DNA of 64,000 bases from Paenibacillus glacialis (GCF_001637205.1 NZ_LVJH01000021.1:62001-126000), one strand, 5' to 3'. Positions 17,988-27,074 are shown, counted from the first letter of the stretch. The notes: a model not told the origin generated them from the letters alone. Translations and numbers: made by a program.

Positions 17988-18835
17988 ATAGATATTTAAA
18001 GCTTGTACATATGGAAGTAGATCGCTTTAAATACATACTGGCAGGCATAATGAGTCTAACACTTATTTGTCAGTTTGGAGCTGTGATTTGGTGGACTAAG
18101 AATGCTTTATCCTATAGAGAAAGTGGAGCCTGGAGCAATGGGAGTTCCATGCCTTATAGTAGCTATAATTCTTCCCATAACGGTAACCTTTCGTTTACTG
18201 AAGTGATTTCTAACACCCAATCTATATCTATGATTCCTATCCTACTCAGTATTGGCGTACTTGTGATATACGTATTTCTAATTTGGTATCGCGATTGGTT
18301 TGGTAGAAACACATTTATATATCGTTTGTTAATCCTACCAACTGCAAGACGACATATTTATTTCGCTAAATTAACGGCTATTCTTATATTCATTTTTACA
18401 CTTGTAACTTTTCAGTTGGCATTGTTACCAGTTGAAAAGTTGATTTTCAACCTGATCGTTCCTTCTGATATGAGAGATTTTTCTTATCTCCCACATAATA
18501 TTTATGCAAATCGAGCATTGCCGCTGCTTATACCTTGGAATTTGGATACGTTTCTGCTTTATTATGGATTAGGAATTATTGCTGTTATGGCTATATTCAC
18601 TGCTATTCTGATCGAGAGAAGCTATCGCCGTGTAGGTATTATATACGCCATTCTTTATATAGGCATAAGTTCGTTCTTGCTCATATTCCCTTTGTTCGGT
18701 CTAGGTTTGAATGATTTAAATACATATTTATATCCTAATGAAATATTTGCGATCGAACTAGTCATGTGTCTAGGTGTAATGGCTATATCGGTCTGGCTAG
18801 GTTGTCGGCTTCTTTCCAAAAAGATATCAGTGTAA
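17984..18835 (+). CDS. ABC transporter permease
   Basis: A 283-residue membrane protein with about six helices: one near residues 16-36, then pairs around 80-105, 118-140, 185-210 and 215-270. It partners the ATPase encoded directly upstream. A serine/asparagine-rich extracytoplasmic loop lies near residues 50-70. No known motif defines a substrate; the operon type suggests a peptide or antibiotic-related cargo. Confidence 0.85.
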   Translation: MNRYLKLVHMEVDRFKYILAGIMSLTLICQFGAVIWWTKNALSYRESGAWSNGSSMPYSSYNSSHNGNLSFTEVISNTQSISMIPILLSIGVLVIYVFLIWYRDWFGRNTFIYRLLILPTARRHIYFAKLTAILIFIFTLVTFQLALLPVEKLIFNLIVPSDMRDFSYLPHNIYANRALPLLIPWNLDTFLLYYGLGIIAVMAIFTAILIERSYRRVGIIYAILYIGISSFLLIFPLFGLGLNDLNTYLYPNEIFAIELVMCLGVMAISVWLGCRLLSKKISV

Positions 18836-18846
18836 GGAGGAATATC

Positions 18847-20061
18847 ATGAGACGTTATTGGATTTCTATAGTATTAAGTGTTTTTATTGTTGTCGGATTG
18901 GGTACGTATTATGTATATGGTGCAGTTGTACGTTTTCCGGAGTATAAGATATCTAAAGTATCGGGAGATGTAAACGAGGGAACCAAGATTGTGGTTCAAG
19001 GTGGCTTTTTAGAGGGGGGAAGATACCAGTCCATATTTGCTACTGCTGAGGGTAGCGATTATCCGATTAGGAGCAATTTATTTACCCAAATGTTCTGGGG
19101 TACAGGGTCAGGGATGACCGAGCAAACTGATATCCGTCAGATTATCAAGGATCATCGATCTTTTATGAGGGGCAAAGGGAAAATTAGTAACTTCTATAAG
19201 GACGATAAATGGATTATTTATGCGGATGCAGTTGTTCATATTACTTATAATGCCAAAACAGAGATAGTATTAAGTATAGACCTTCTTAATAAGACAACAG
19301 GTGTAGTTAAGCATTATGAAACCAAAGTGGATGATTCCACGAACTATTCTCAAACCTTTATCGAGGATGTTCAGTTGAATGGTGAGCAGATCCACTTACT
19401 TATAAGCCAACGTTCAACTGGGATTATCAATGGTTCAGAGGGTGAGTATCGTGATTATGCTATTAATATAAATAGTGGAGCAATTACGAACAATGGAAGA
19501 ATTGCCTTTGGAGATACCACGAAGGATTATGTTGAGCTCTTTGATCGGAGTATTATGAACTCCATTGTTTCTTCTCCTAGTGATTATGCAATATTAAGCG
19601 TTACGGATCAGCAACCTAGAGTAAACGAATACATGGATGAGCATTTCTATTCCTATGCGTATAAAACAGGTGAATTAACTGATCTATCAGAAACACTGAT
19701 GAAAGCTGGAATCGATGATATCGGAAATCTCAGTTTAGATGGTAACGTTCTTTCTATCCTGATTTATGAAGAAGAATTTATTAAATTAACACGTTACAAT
19801 TTAGATACAGGATCGTTAGCCAATAAAGTTATCTCCTTAACTGCCAAGCAACTGGATGCAGATCAAATCGTAATGGGAATAACGAAAAATAACAGACTGT
19901 ATATTCTATCTCACAAAAATGATATTCCCAAGGTTGCTGTACTAGATGAAACGAATGGAGCGATTCGATATACAGGTGAGATTGTTTATGATGGTAAGCC
20001 ATTAGGAACTAATTGGACAATGAGTAACGTGGAAAGAATCTATATGGAAATTGCTGAATAG
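18847..20061 (+). CDS. Membrane-anchored extracytoplasmic protein, possible beta-propeller
   Basis: A 404-residue protein with an N-terminal signal anchor (WISIVLSVFIVVGLGTYYVY) and a large outside portion that contains repeated strand-rich stretches without cysteines. I chose the ATG at 18847 because AAGGAGGA lies just before it; a longer frame from 18766 overlaps the permease. It lies 11 bases after the permease and is presumably cotranscribed. I do not recognise a domain; it may serve as accessory sensor or binding protein for the ABC transporter. Confidence 0.72.
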   Translation: MRRYWISIVLSVFIVVGLGTYYVYGAVVRFPEYKISKVSGDVNEGTKIVVQGGFLEGGRYQSIFATAEGSDYPIRSNLFTQMFWGTGSGMTEQTDIRQIIKDHRSFMRGKGKISNFYKDDKWIIYADAVVHITYNAKTEIVLSIDLLNKTTGVVKHYETKVDDSTNYSQTFIEDVQLNGEQIHLLISQRSTGIINGSEGEYRDYAININSGAITNNGRIAFGDTTKDYVELFDRSIMNSIVSSPSDYAILSVTDQQPRVNEYMDEHFYSYAYKTGELTDLSETLMKAGIDDIGNLSLDGNVLSILIYEEEFIKLTRYNLDTGSLANKVISLTAKQLDADQIVMGITKNNRLYILSHKNDIPKVAVLDETNGAIRYTGEIVYDGKPLGTNWTMSNVERIYMEIAE

Positions 20062-20124
20062 TGCGCTTATGATTTGTTTAGAATCGTTAAATCAACGTCA
20101 CTACGTACAGGCGAGGTAGATATA

Positions 20125-20373
20125 ATGAGATCAACGGATTATTTTAATAGAACAATAGAAGTGTTGAGACGGTTAGAAACGTATGGTTATCAAGTGGCAT
20201 ACTACATCCTGAAAGATGAAAATCTTGCGATAGATGCAACGAAAACAGCACTGTTAGCCTTAGTGCAAGAAGAGAATCTCAATAATATGCCAATGTCTGT
20301 ACAGCGTGATTTGATGAAAAAAGTGATTATAAAACAATCGATGGTGCTCAAATACGAAGTCTTATCAGCATAG
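20125..20373 (+). CDS. Small helical protein of unknown function
   Basis: An 82-residue, probably all-helical cytoplasmic protein (RRLETYGYQVAYYILKDENL is typical). The sequence recalls region 2 of ECF sigma factors but lacks a DNA-binding region 4. The ATG at 20125 has GAGGT nine bases upstream; an alternative start at 20074 is preceded by no ribosome site. It follows the YtrA-type operon by 63 bases and may be part of it. A weak hairpin (20404-20428) ends the transcript. Confidence 0.6.
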   Translation: MRSTDYFNRTIEVLRRLETYGYQVAYYILKDENLAIDATKTALLALVQEENLNNMPMSVQRDLMKKVIIKQSMVLKYEVLSA

Positions 20374-20569
20374 TGAAGTACTGAATGATACAGACAAATA
20401 GCCTTTGGAGCGCAATCTCCAGAGGATTTTATCATGGGTGTTTCAATCTATTACAGGAAAAATATAACTTTTAACGAATACTTATGTAAAAGATTCGAAT
20501 CTTACAGAGGAATGCGTAAGTTCTGTCGTATTTGGTGTTACAATCCATCATATATTGGAGGTTGCCTAC

Positions 20570-22087
20570 TTGAAGTTAAAAGAACTTATTGAGCAGTTAA
20601 CGATTGCTTCCGTTCAGGGAGAGTTGGACGTTGATATATCCGGGATTAATATGAATTCGCGAGAAGTGAAGCAAGGTGATTTATTCGTATGTATATCAGG
20701 TATTGCAGGACTTCAAGAGGATCGTCACCAATATATTGATCATGCGATAGAAGCCGGAGCTGTGGCTTTAATTGTTGAAAGAGATGTCATCGCCAAAGTA
20801 CCCACTATAAAAGTACCAAATGCTAGATTTGCATTAGCCGTGGTGTCCACACATTTCTACGGATATCCAAGTCATGATCTGAAGTTAATTGGTGTGACAG
20901 GGACCAATGGTAAGACTACGACAAGTCACATGATTGAAGCGATCTTGTCTCATGCTAGTTATCGGACGGGTCTAATGGGCAATATCGGAACAAAGATAGG
21001 AAACACAATACGCAAAAGTAGCATCAATACACAAGAACCACACAAGCTTCAAGCGAATTTGGCAAAAATGAAGGATTGTTCGACAGACTATTGTGTAATG
21101 GAAGTAACTTCACAAGGTTTACATATTGGACGTGTAGTGGGATGCGATTTTCGAACAGCCGTATTTACGAATTTAACGCATGATCACCTCGATTATCATG
21201 GGACGATGGAGAACTATCTTATGGCAAAAGGAGCCCTATTCTCAAGAATGGGCAATTCGTTCTCACCTGAACATGCAAACCACAAATTCGCAATTCTCAA
21301 CGCGGATGATCAAGCATCCGAAGTATTTCATAGTCTAACAACCGCACAAGTAATCACGTACGGTATTTACAAGCAAGCAGACGTAATGGCTGAAGACATT
21401 CGACTAAGGGGTACAGGAATGACATTCAGACTGGTCTCCTTCGCAGGAACGGTTCCTATCGAATGTAAGATGGTTGGTTCTTTTAATGTTTACAATGCAC
21501 TTGCAGCTATTGCGACTGCCCTAAGCGAGCAAATCCCGCTTCATGTTATTCAACAAGCATTGTCTGAATTCACCAATGTGACTGGTAGAATGGAGATTAT
21601 AGATGGGGGCCAGGACTTTCTTGTGATTGTTGATTACGCGCATACACCAGATTCATTAAACAATGCACTGTCAACCTTGCGTGAACTTGGGAATCAGAGA
21701 TTGATTACGGTGTATAGCTGTTGTGAAAATGATAATGAGGGTGACTCACTTTCACGGATGAGTGATATAGCTGCTAAGTATAGTGATGTTGTGATTGTGA
21801 TCACGGAACAATTATCAGCTCAAGCTACGAATAGGAAGATAAAGCAAATACAAAGTGAGCTTGGAGAATATACATCATTGAATAATACCACCTATGAGCT
21901 GATGTCGGATCGGACTCAAGCGGTAACTAGAGCCATTGAATTAGCTATGGCTGGAGATATCGTGTTCATTGCGGGTAAAGAAGACCATAAGACAGCAGTC
22001 CAGCATATTTTAAAAGATTACGTGAAACATCCTAGTGAAGTAGTTACTGATGCTATTCAGGCAAAGGACATCCATATTCGTGTTTAA
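20570..22087 (+). CDS. MurE-like Mur ligase paralog with altered substrate motifs
   Basis: A 505-residue ATP-dependent Mur ligase. N-terminal UDP-binding region, P-loop GVTGTNGKTTTSHMI near residue 110, NLTHDHLDYHGTMENYLMAK with the Lys that is carbamylated in MurE, and VDYAHTPDSL are all MurE-like. However EVSSHAL reads EVTSQGL, the GCGGDRD block reads SCCENDNEGD, and the DNPR motif that selects meso-diaminopimelate is absent (TEQLSAQ). GGAGG at 20557-20561 supports the TTG at 20570 as start. It is therefore unlikely to be the housekeeping DAP-adding enzyme. Placement after a YtrA-type operon suggests a role in envelope stress or a specialised peptide. Confidence 0.82.
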   Translation: MKLKELIEQLTIASVQGELDVDISGINMNSREVKQGDLFVCISGIAGLQEDRHQYIDHAIEAGAVALIVERDVIAKVPTIKVPNARFALAVVSTHFYGYPSHDLKLIGVTGTNGKTTTSHMIEAILSHASYRTGLMGNIGTKIGNTIRKSSINTQEPHKLQANLAKMKDCSTDYCVMEVTSQGLHIGRVVGCDFRTAVFTNLTHDHLDYHGTMENYLMAKGALFSRMGNSFSPEHANHKFAILNADDQASEVFHSLTTAQVITYGIYKQADVMAEDIRLRGTGMTFRLVSFAGTVPIECKMVGSFNVYNALAAIATALSEQIPLHVIQQALSEFTNVTGRMEIIDGGQDFLVIVDYAHTPDSLNNALSTLRELGNQRLITVYSCCENDNEGDSLSRMSDIAAKYSDVVIVITEQLSAQATNRKIKQIQSELGEYTSLNNTTYELMSDRTQAVTRAIELAMAGDIVFIAGKEDHKTAVQHILKDYVKHPSEVVTDAIQAKDIHIRV

Positions 22088-22126
22088 TAGATGAATCTGT
22101 TGAACTAAACTTGGGAGGCAATCTGT

Positions 22127-22267
22127 ATGCAAGAATTTGTTGGTCACTGCAAAGAATGCTCGAAAGAAATCTACTGCTATGATGGATTTATTAGCGGTAT
22201 AGTATTAGAAAACCAAACCGTAATATGTTTCGATTGTTCCGAGGAAGATGAGATTCAAATAAAATAA
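22127..22267 (+). CDS. Small two-CxxC putative zinc-binding protein
   Basis: A 46-residue protein with CKEC near residue 8 and CFDC near residue 34, spaced as in a zinc ribbon or rubredoxin-like knuckle. The acidic tail is EEDEIQIK. GGGAGG lies 8 bases before the ATG. It sits 39 bases after the MurE-like gene and 25 bases before a small membrane protein gene, likely in the same transcript. Function unknown. Confidence 0.68.
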   Translation: MQEFVGHCKECSKEIYCYDGFISGIVLENQTVICFDCSEEDEIQIK

Positions 22268-22292
22268 TCTGATGATGCGTAGGGGGTTGGAA

Positions 22293-22499
22293 ATGGATAT
22301 CCATTGGGAAACTATAATGATTACGATTGTTTCCATTGGGCTAGTAGTGGGGCTGTTCATACTGTCCTTGTATAGCTTGATTCGATATATTAAAAACAGG
22401 ACTATTCAACAACGATTAACGACTGAAACATTGAGGTCCTTAGAGCAAAAGGTAGACACGTTAATTGAGCTGAATAGATCTAAGAAAGAGGGCAAATGA
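22293..22499 (+). CDS. Small single-helix membrane protein
   Basis: A 68-residue protein with one N-terminal membrane helix (IVSIGLVVGLFILSLYSLI) and a basic, coiled-coil-like C-terminal half (LRSLEQKVDTLIELN). The ATG at 22293 follows AGGGGGT; earlier ATGs at 22272 and 22275 lack a ribosome site. Its stop overlaps the next start (ATGA), so it is coupled to the membrane protein gene that follows. Holin-like or scaffold roles are conceivable but unsupported. Confidence 0.6.
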   Translation: MDIHWETIMITIVSIGLVVGLFILSLYSLIRYIKNRTIQQRLTTETLRSLEQKVDTLIELNRSKKEGK

Positions 22500-22966
22500 T
22501 GCTTCAAAGCAATGAGTTTAAGATTAAAAATCCATCAGGGATTGTTCAAATCGTATGTTTTATTATTTTACTGGTGATGATGTTGAGGATTGCAATCTAC
22601 GATACAAGGCAAGATAATAGCGCTTCACTCCTTACTTATGTCATTTACGGGTGGATTTTAGTAATCTCCATTGTCTTAGTAATCAATATTTGTAGGTCAT
22701 TTATGAAAACATCGCTCCTGCGGATCAATCCGGAATCTTTATTCATTAATGGTCGAACAGTTGAGGCTAACCAAATTAAGATGGTGATGGTAAGAGGTTC
22801 CTTCAAACCAATTCTAGGAATTAAACCAAAGAATAACAAAATTGTACCCATCCATTTGTGTTTTCGATTTCTAGATGATGAAGATAAGGGAATGAAAGAA
22901 CTGTCGAAATGGGCAGAGGAGAATCAGATTCCTTTTATTCATAAACAGTTTATCAGGTGGATATGA
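22496..22966 (+). CDS. PH-like membrane protein, paralog 1 of 3
   Basis: A 156-residue protein with two N-terminal membrane helices and a C-terminal cytoplasmic domain of about 85 residues. That domain has a strand-rich pattern reminiscent of a bacterial PH domain (ESLFINGRTVEANQIKMVMV, then a DEDKGMKEL helix). Two paralogs lie at 23312 and 25457. Paralogs 1 and 2 share the block PESLFINGRTVEANQIK exactly. Family assignment is a guess from pattern; function unknown. Confidence 0.65.
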   Translation: MMLQSNEFKIKNPSGIVQIVCFIILLVMMLRIAIYDTRQDNSASLLTYVIYGWILVISIVLVINICRSFMKTSLLRINPESLFINGRTVEANQIKMVMVRGSFKPILGIKPKNNKIVPIHLCFRFLDDEDKGMKELSKWAEENQIPFIHKQFIRWI

Positions 22967-23028
22967 TGAATCCGTGACTATGTTTTAACTTCATGAATTA
23001 TTAATGAGGTTAAATAATGTAATTGTAG

Positions 23029-23146
23029 GACCTTGGAGTCTATACATTTAATCCGAGAGCCATCCATGTATATGAGATAGGATTTAAACACGAGGGGATT
23101 CAAAGAGATTGGTAGGCGCATTTCATAACTTGAGTATGATGTCTAG
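23029..23146 (+). pseudogene. GNAT acetyltransferase C-terminal remnant
   Basis: The bases encode LGVYTFNPRAIHVYE then IGFKHEGIQRDW and a stop. This closely matches the intact acetyltransferase at 24759 (LGVYTFNPRAIHVYEKIGFQ). One codon is lost after the Glu, and the nucleotide similarity continues past the stop to the ATGATGTCTA at the end. No N-terminal half is present. It is a truncated copy left by a duplication. Confidence 0.8.
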
Positions 23147-23171
23147 CTAGAGACTGAGTTTGACTGAACAA

Positions 23172-23197
23172 GGACCCTATATAGGGGGTCTTTTTTT
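23172..23197 (+). terminator. Rho-independent terminator
   Basis: GACCC and GGGTC arms around a short loop, followed by seven T. It ends whatever transcript crosses the GNAT remnant. Confidence 0.75.
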
Positions 23198-23311
23198 ATT
23201 GTTGAAAGTAGGTTACGAAGAGGGCTTATTGTATCAATTATCCAACTTTATCCTGTTTAATGTGTTATTATATGGAAGGTGTTAAAGGGTTGAAGGGGAG
23301 AAATAACTACG

Positions 23312-23797
23312 ATGCAGCAAAATATGTTTCAAGGCAGTAAATTTAAGATCAAATATCCTTCAATGGTTGGACCAATCATATCGCTTATCATTCTGTCGAT
23401 AATGCACATGCCTATGGTAGTTCTATTAATTAAGGGCGACAATGTTCCTTGGATCCTTTTTTTTATCGAATGTGCTCTGGTTCTGTTTTTAATAATTTGG
23501 CCACTGTTCATGTTCTTTAGGGTTAGAGCATTTATAAAACCGTCTATCCTACATATTAGTCCGGAATCCCTATTCATTAACGGTCGCACAGTTGAAGCTA
23601 ATCAGATCAAAATTGTGATGGTCATGGGATATTTCAAACCAATTGTAGGCATTAAACCAATCAACAAAAAGTATGTACCAACCCATTTGTGTTTTCGCTT
23701 TCTGGAGGATGAAGATAAGGGAATGAAGGAATTTAAGAGCTGGGCAGAGCTCAATCAGATTCCTTTTGTCCATAAACGGTTCGGTAGGTGGATATGA
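23312..23797 (+). CDS. PH-like membrane protein, paralog 2 of 3
   Basis: A 161-residue paralog of the gene at 22496, with the same two N-terminal helices (LIILSIMHMPMVVLLI and the segment near residues 46-68) and the same C-terminal domain (SPESLFINGRTVEANQIK, EDEDKGMKEFKSWAE). ATG at 23312 follows AGGGGAG. The GNAT remnant just upstream mirrors the intact GNAT upstream of paralog 3, so the pair GNAT-plus-paralog seems to have been duplicated. Confidence 0.65.
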   Translation: MQQNMFQGSKFKIKYPSMVGPIISLIILSIMHMPMVVLLIKGDNVPWILFFIECALVLFLIIWPLFMFFRVRAFIKPSILHISPESLFINGRTVEANQIKIVMVMGYFKPIVGIKPINKKYVPTHLCFRFLEDEDKGMKEFKSWAELNQIPFVHKRFGRWI

Positions 23798-23831
23798 ATG
23801 CTCTTTTGTTGCGCTGCTCGCTCTCTTGTAC

Positions 23832-23863
23832 GTTTGTTTATACCATAAATGGTATAAACAAAC
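23832..23863 (+). repeat. 32-base palindrome after paralog 2
   Basis: Arms GTTTGTTTATACCAT (23832-23846) and ATGGTATAAACAAAC (23849-23863) are perfectly complementary around AA. No T run follows, so it is not a classic terminator; it may be a protein-binding site or a weak terminator. Confidence 0.7.
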
Positions 23864-23980
23864 TCCCAAAGGATCAATCATCACATCAAATTCGCATCTC
23901 AATTAGCTCGTACTCATTAAACTAAATACTTGCTGCTATGTTTACAACTTAAGTGATTATCAGAGAGTGGGGATTCATTT

Positions 23981-24622
23981 ATGGATAGTAGCTATTCTAT
24001 TTTTCGTGAAAAGGGTAATAGAGAACAGTTCATTCAAGCATATGATGAGACTATGAAGGTATGGAATGTACCGTTTGAAGATCTAATGATTTCGACGCGT
24101 TTTGGTGAGACACATATCGTTGCATCAGGTTCGATAGAAGCTCCCGCTTTAATTCTTTTACATGGAATGACGTTCAGTGCGATGATGTGGTATCCGAGTG
24201 TTGAATCCTTATCTAAATTCTCCTGAAAAAGTAAATAAAATGATCTTATTAGCACCTGCAGCTGGAATTCACAAAATCACTCCCAAATTCTTTTTATAAG
24301 TATATCCTGCTATCGTGTTACCGTCTGAATTTAGGATTCATAAAGAATTATCAGGGTTCATGAGTCGAACCTATCAACCAGATGAGAAGGCTGATGCGCT
24401 CATACGACAGTTCGTAATCTCAGGGATGAATAGTGTCCCTCAATGGAGATTTTATTGATGGTTGGAGATCAGGAAGTCATCTATGATTACGACAAAATGT
24501 TATCTAAAGCCAAACAGCTACTACCTAACGTACATACAAGTGTTATACAGGGTGCGGGTCACGCCTTAACGATGGATTAGCACGAAATTGTTAATGATAC
24601 AATAATAGATTTTTTAATGTAA
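23981..24622 (+). pseudogene. Alpha/beta hydrolase, degraded
   Basis: The first 81 codons give a recognisable hydrolase N terminus (ALILLHGMTFSAMMWYPSVE, the oxyanion HG motif). The frame then ends at 24224-24226, and the nucleophile elbow is missing. Downstream fragments in shifting frames still look like the family: KVNKMILLAPAAGIHKITPK, then a degenerate lid, a DQEV-type Asp segment and GAGHALTMD with a stop just after. At least one internal deletion, one frameshift and several stops are present, so no active enzyme is made. Confidence 0.75.
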
Positions 24623-24758
24623 TTAATTGCTGTGAGGACAGGGTTTCTCCTTGAAAGTGTAAGAACAGAGTTTTACTTGCTTAATGGATAGTAACTGGAC
24701 TGACTTGTTATTTATAAGAATCGTGGTTGAATATAAGTGAGAGTGGAAGGGATTACAT

Positions 24759-25316
24759 ATGAAGGAACAATGCAAAGGAAGTCAAATGGAAGGTAGTACT
24801 ATTAATCTGCGCATTGCACGGGAGTCTGACGTTCAGTTATATTATTCTTATTTGTTGGAACCTGAGGGCAATCGGTTGACGGGTACACATGGGGATTTCA
24901 CACTAGATGGAACTGCCACTTGGATTAAGAAAATTAGTATCCCCAATGAGGATCGTGTCGATTTCATGATCGTATCAAAGGATACGGATGAATTTATGGG
25001 AGAAGTCGTGCTTAACGAAATGGATTCTATGAATCGAAGTGCGAATATTCGTATCGGTATCGGGAAGCAACATGTTGGAAAAGGATATGGCACCGAAGCG
25101 ATAAAGCTTATGCTCAGATATGGTTTTGAAACGTTAAACCTACATCGTATTGAGCTGGGTGTCTATACATTTAATCCAAGAGCCATACATGTCTATGAGA
25201 AGATTGGTTTTCAGCGGGTAGGTATTCTTAGAGATACATTGTATTATGATGAAGAATTTCATGATTTGATAATGATGTCTATACTCGAGAATGAGTTCCA
25301 ATGGAAATGTGAATAA
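24759..25316 (+). CDS. GNAT acetyltransferase (RimJ/RimL-like)
   Basis: A 185-residue acetyltransferase of the RimJ/RimL/SpeG type. It opens with INLRIARESDVQLYYSYL. The acetyl-CoA loop is IGKQHVGKGYGTEAIKLML near residue 105, and HRIELGVYTFNPRAIHVYEK is the family C-terminal box. ATG follows GGAAGGG. A broken copy of its end lies at 23029. The substrate could be a protein N terminus, a polyamine or an antibiotic; sequence alone does not say. Confidence 0.82.
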   Translation: MKEQCKGSQMEGSTINLRIARESDVQLYYSYLLEPEGNRLTGTHGDFTLDGTATWIKKISIPNEDRVDFMIVSKDTDEFMGEVVLNEMDSMNRSANIRIGIGKQHVGKGYGTEAIKLMLRYGFETLNLHRIELGVYTFNPRAIHVYEKIGFQRVGILRDTLYYDEEFHDLIMMSILENEFQWKCE

Positions 25317-25456
25317 CGATAGTAGGTCTATTCTGGGTAACTAAGATACTTCAGAAGAGTTTTCCTTTGAAGAATACCTGGGCGGATTTACTCATTTATT
25401 ATACGAATCATAGTTGAGTTGGTAGGTAGAGTACGTTAGGAGGTGGGTTAACCATC

Positions 25457-25948
25457 ATGGATGAAAGGATACTTCAAAGTAGTTCCTTCAAGATCAAAAA
25501 TCCATCAGGGATCTTTGATTTCATATTCATAGGTTTCTTTACGGGTTTGATATTGAATAGTTTTCTTCGACACATTCGAAGAAATGATGTGGATTGGATC
25601 TCATTTTATATGGAAGTTGGATTACTGTCATTTTGCATAATTTCTTTAGGGATCATAGTAATTAGGTCATTGAAGAAGCCATGGGATCTTTTCATCCATT
25701 CGGAATACGTATCAATTCGCGGACGTACACTTGAATCTAACCAGATTAAGAGCTTGATGGTGATGAAGAATATAAGAAGAAAGAACTACATTCTTGGAAT
25801 TAAACCAAACAACAAAGTTATTGTACCAGTCCATTGGTGTTTTCAATTTCATGTTGATGAAGACAAGGGGATGGAAGAACTTGCGAGGTGGGCGGAGGAC
25901 AATCACATTCCTGTAATTCATAAAAATAAGTTTGTGAGACGGTTCTGA
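25457..25948 (+). CDS. PH-like membrane protein, paralog 3 of 3
   Basis: A 163-residue, more diverged paralog of the genes at 22496 and 23312. The hallmark blocks remain: FKIKNPSGIFDF at the start, GRTLESNQIKSLMV, and DEDKGMEELARWAEDNHIPV at the end. Two membrane helices occupy residues 15-35 and 47-70. AGGAGG lies 12 bases before the ATG. It follows the intact GNAT gene by 140 bases. Confidence 0.65.
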   Translation: MDERILQSSSFKIKNPSGIFDFIFIGFFTGLILNSFLRHIRRNDVDWISFYMEVGLLSFCIISLGIIVIRSLKKPWDLFIHSEYVSIRGRTLESNQIKSLMVMKNIRRKNYILGIKPNNKVIVPVHWCFQFHVDEDKGMEELARWAEDNHIPVIHKNKFVRRF

Positions 25949-26005
25949 TTGAGATAAAAGGAGTTTAGGCTAAATAGCGGCGTAATTAACGATGGAGGGC
26001 GATTA

Positions 26006-26335
26006 ATGAACTCAAAACACTTTGATTTTATTGCTATGATCGCTTCTGTAGGATGTATCATTCTGTGTCTCATTTTATTGTTCTAGAATCCGTATTCTAG
26101 CACACCGGCTGGTAACGATACCATACTAATTATTTCTATCATGTTGATCTTACCGGCATGTCTAGGCATCCTTGTTTCGTTTCTAAGAAGTGCGATCTTA
26201 ATGTCTATAGTATTTGTTTGGTCGTTGCCGTACGGTCTTTATTTAACTTTAGCATCAACACCTAGCGTTTGGAATCTATTTGGTGTATTCCTTATCTTAT
26301 ACATCGTTTCCGCTGTACGTATGATAAGAGATTAG
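26006..26335 (+). pseudogene. Small multi-helix membrane protein interrupted by an amber stop
   Basis: From ATG 26006 (GGAGGG ribosome site) the frame encodes a first helix (IAMIASVGCIILCLILLF), then TAG at 26084-26086. The same frame continues for 83 more codons with two or three further helices (ILPACLGILVSFLRSAILMS, and LFGVFLILYIVSAV) to a TAG-ended C terminus at 26335. A single nonsense mutation in a gene of about 109 codons is the simplest reading. A functional 64-residue product from the ATG at 26141 cannot be excluded. Confidence 0.6.
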
Positions 26336-26368
26336 TAAAAAAGTGATCCTAGCGGGGAATTCAGTCTA

Positions 26369-26472
26369 ATTGGGCAACCAGAAGATGCAAGGATGCAGTA
26401 TTGTACCTGATGAAGAGCCCTTACTCAACAGGAACGGTTTTATCCGTTGATGGGGGAATATTACTTACTTAA
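26369..26472 (+). pseudogene. Short-chain dehydrogenase C-terminal remnant
   Basis: IGQPEDA is followed, after a frameshift, by AVLYLMKSPYSTGTVLSVDG and GILLT with a stop at 26470-26472. This is the standard SDR ending (GxPEDIAxAVxYL and GxVLxVDGG). The catalytic Tyr-Lys region and the Rossmann fold are gone. It lies tail-to-tail with the Lrp gene. Confidence 0.78.
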
Positions 26473-26484
26473 TCGAGGAGTACA

Positions 26485-26937
26485 TCATTCCTCCCCATGG
26501 TAACTTTCCTTTGTATAAGTACTTCTTACTTTCTTCACATTGGATGACAAAACAATATTAGTTGAAGGTGTTCCATATTTCATGGATTCATCAATAAATA
26601 TTTCTAAACTCTCCACTGAATGAGTTGCTACTTTTGCAATATAGCTAATTTCTCCGGCCACCCGATAGCATTCCAATACGTCAGGATGATGATGACAGAA
26701 GTTTGCAAGAGCTTTGCAGTCCTTTGATTCAAACAATATAAGTGCCACGATATTCCGACCCAATTTTTCTAGGGAGACACTCGCATGATATCCTTCAATC
26801 GTATCATTATCTTCTAACTTTCTGACTCGTTCAATGACAGCTGGTGAAGACAAATGAACAATTTCAGCCAAATCTTTCATTGAAATCTTAGAATTCTTCT
26901 GTAATTCGGTTAATATTCTCTCATCGATCTGATCCAT
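26485..26937 (-). CDS. Lrp/AsnC family transcriptional regulator
   Basis: A 150-residue regulator with the N-terminal winged helix (DERILTELQKNSKISMKDLA, then VHLSSPAVIERVRKLEDNDT) and a C-terminal RAM/AsnC domain with GEISYIAKVATHSVESLEIF for amino acid-sensitive oligomerisation. It is divergent from the DJ-1/PfpI gene with 137 bases between starts and may regulate it. Confidence 0.9.
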   Translation of the reverse strand: MDQIDERILTELQKNSKISMKDLAEIVHLSSPAVIERVRKLEDNDTIEGYHASVSLEKLGRNIVALILFESKDCKALANFCHHHPDVLECYRVAGEISYIAKVATHSVESLEIFIDESMKYGTPSTNIVLSSNVKKVRSTYTKESYHGEE

Positions 26938-27074
26938 TTGTACACGACCTTTTTTTTATAAAGAATACTAGATCATTCTCCTAATTAAGTAAAGAAAAAC
27001 GGTAGTTTAATCGTTCCTACCTTGTGTTATTAGCCTTAATTTCTGTCTAATATAATAACAAAGGAGGGTTAATA

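Noticed and set aside
26084..26086. Recoding of TAG as pyrrolysine or selenocysteine-type readthrough
   Set aside because: TAG is not a selenocysteine codon, and no pyrrolysine genes or recoding hairpin are seen; nonsense mutation is simpler.
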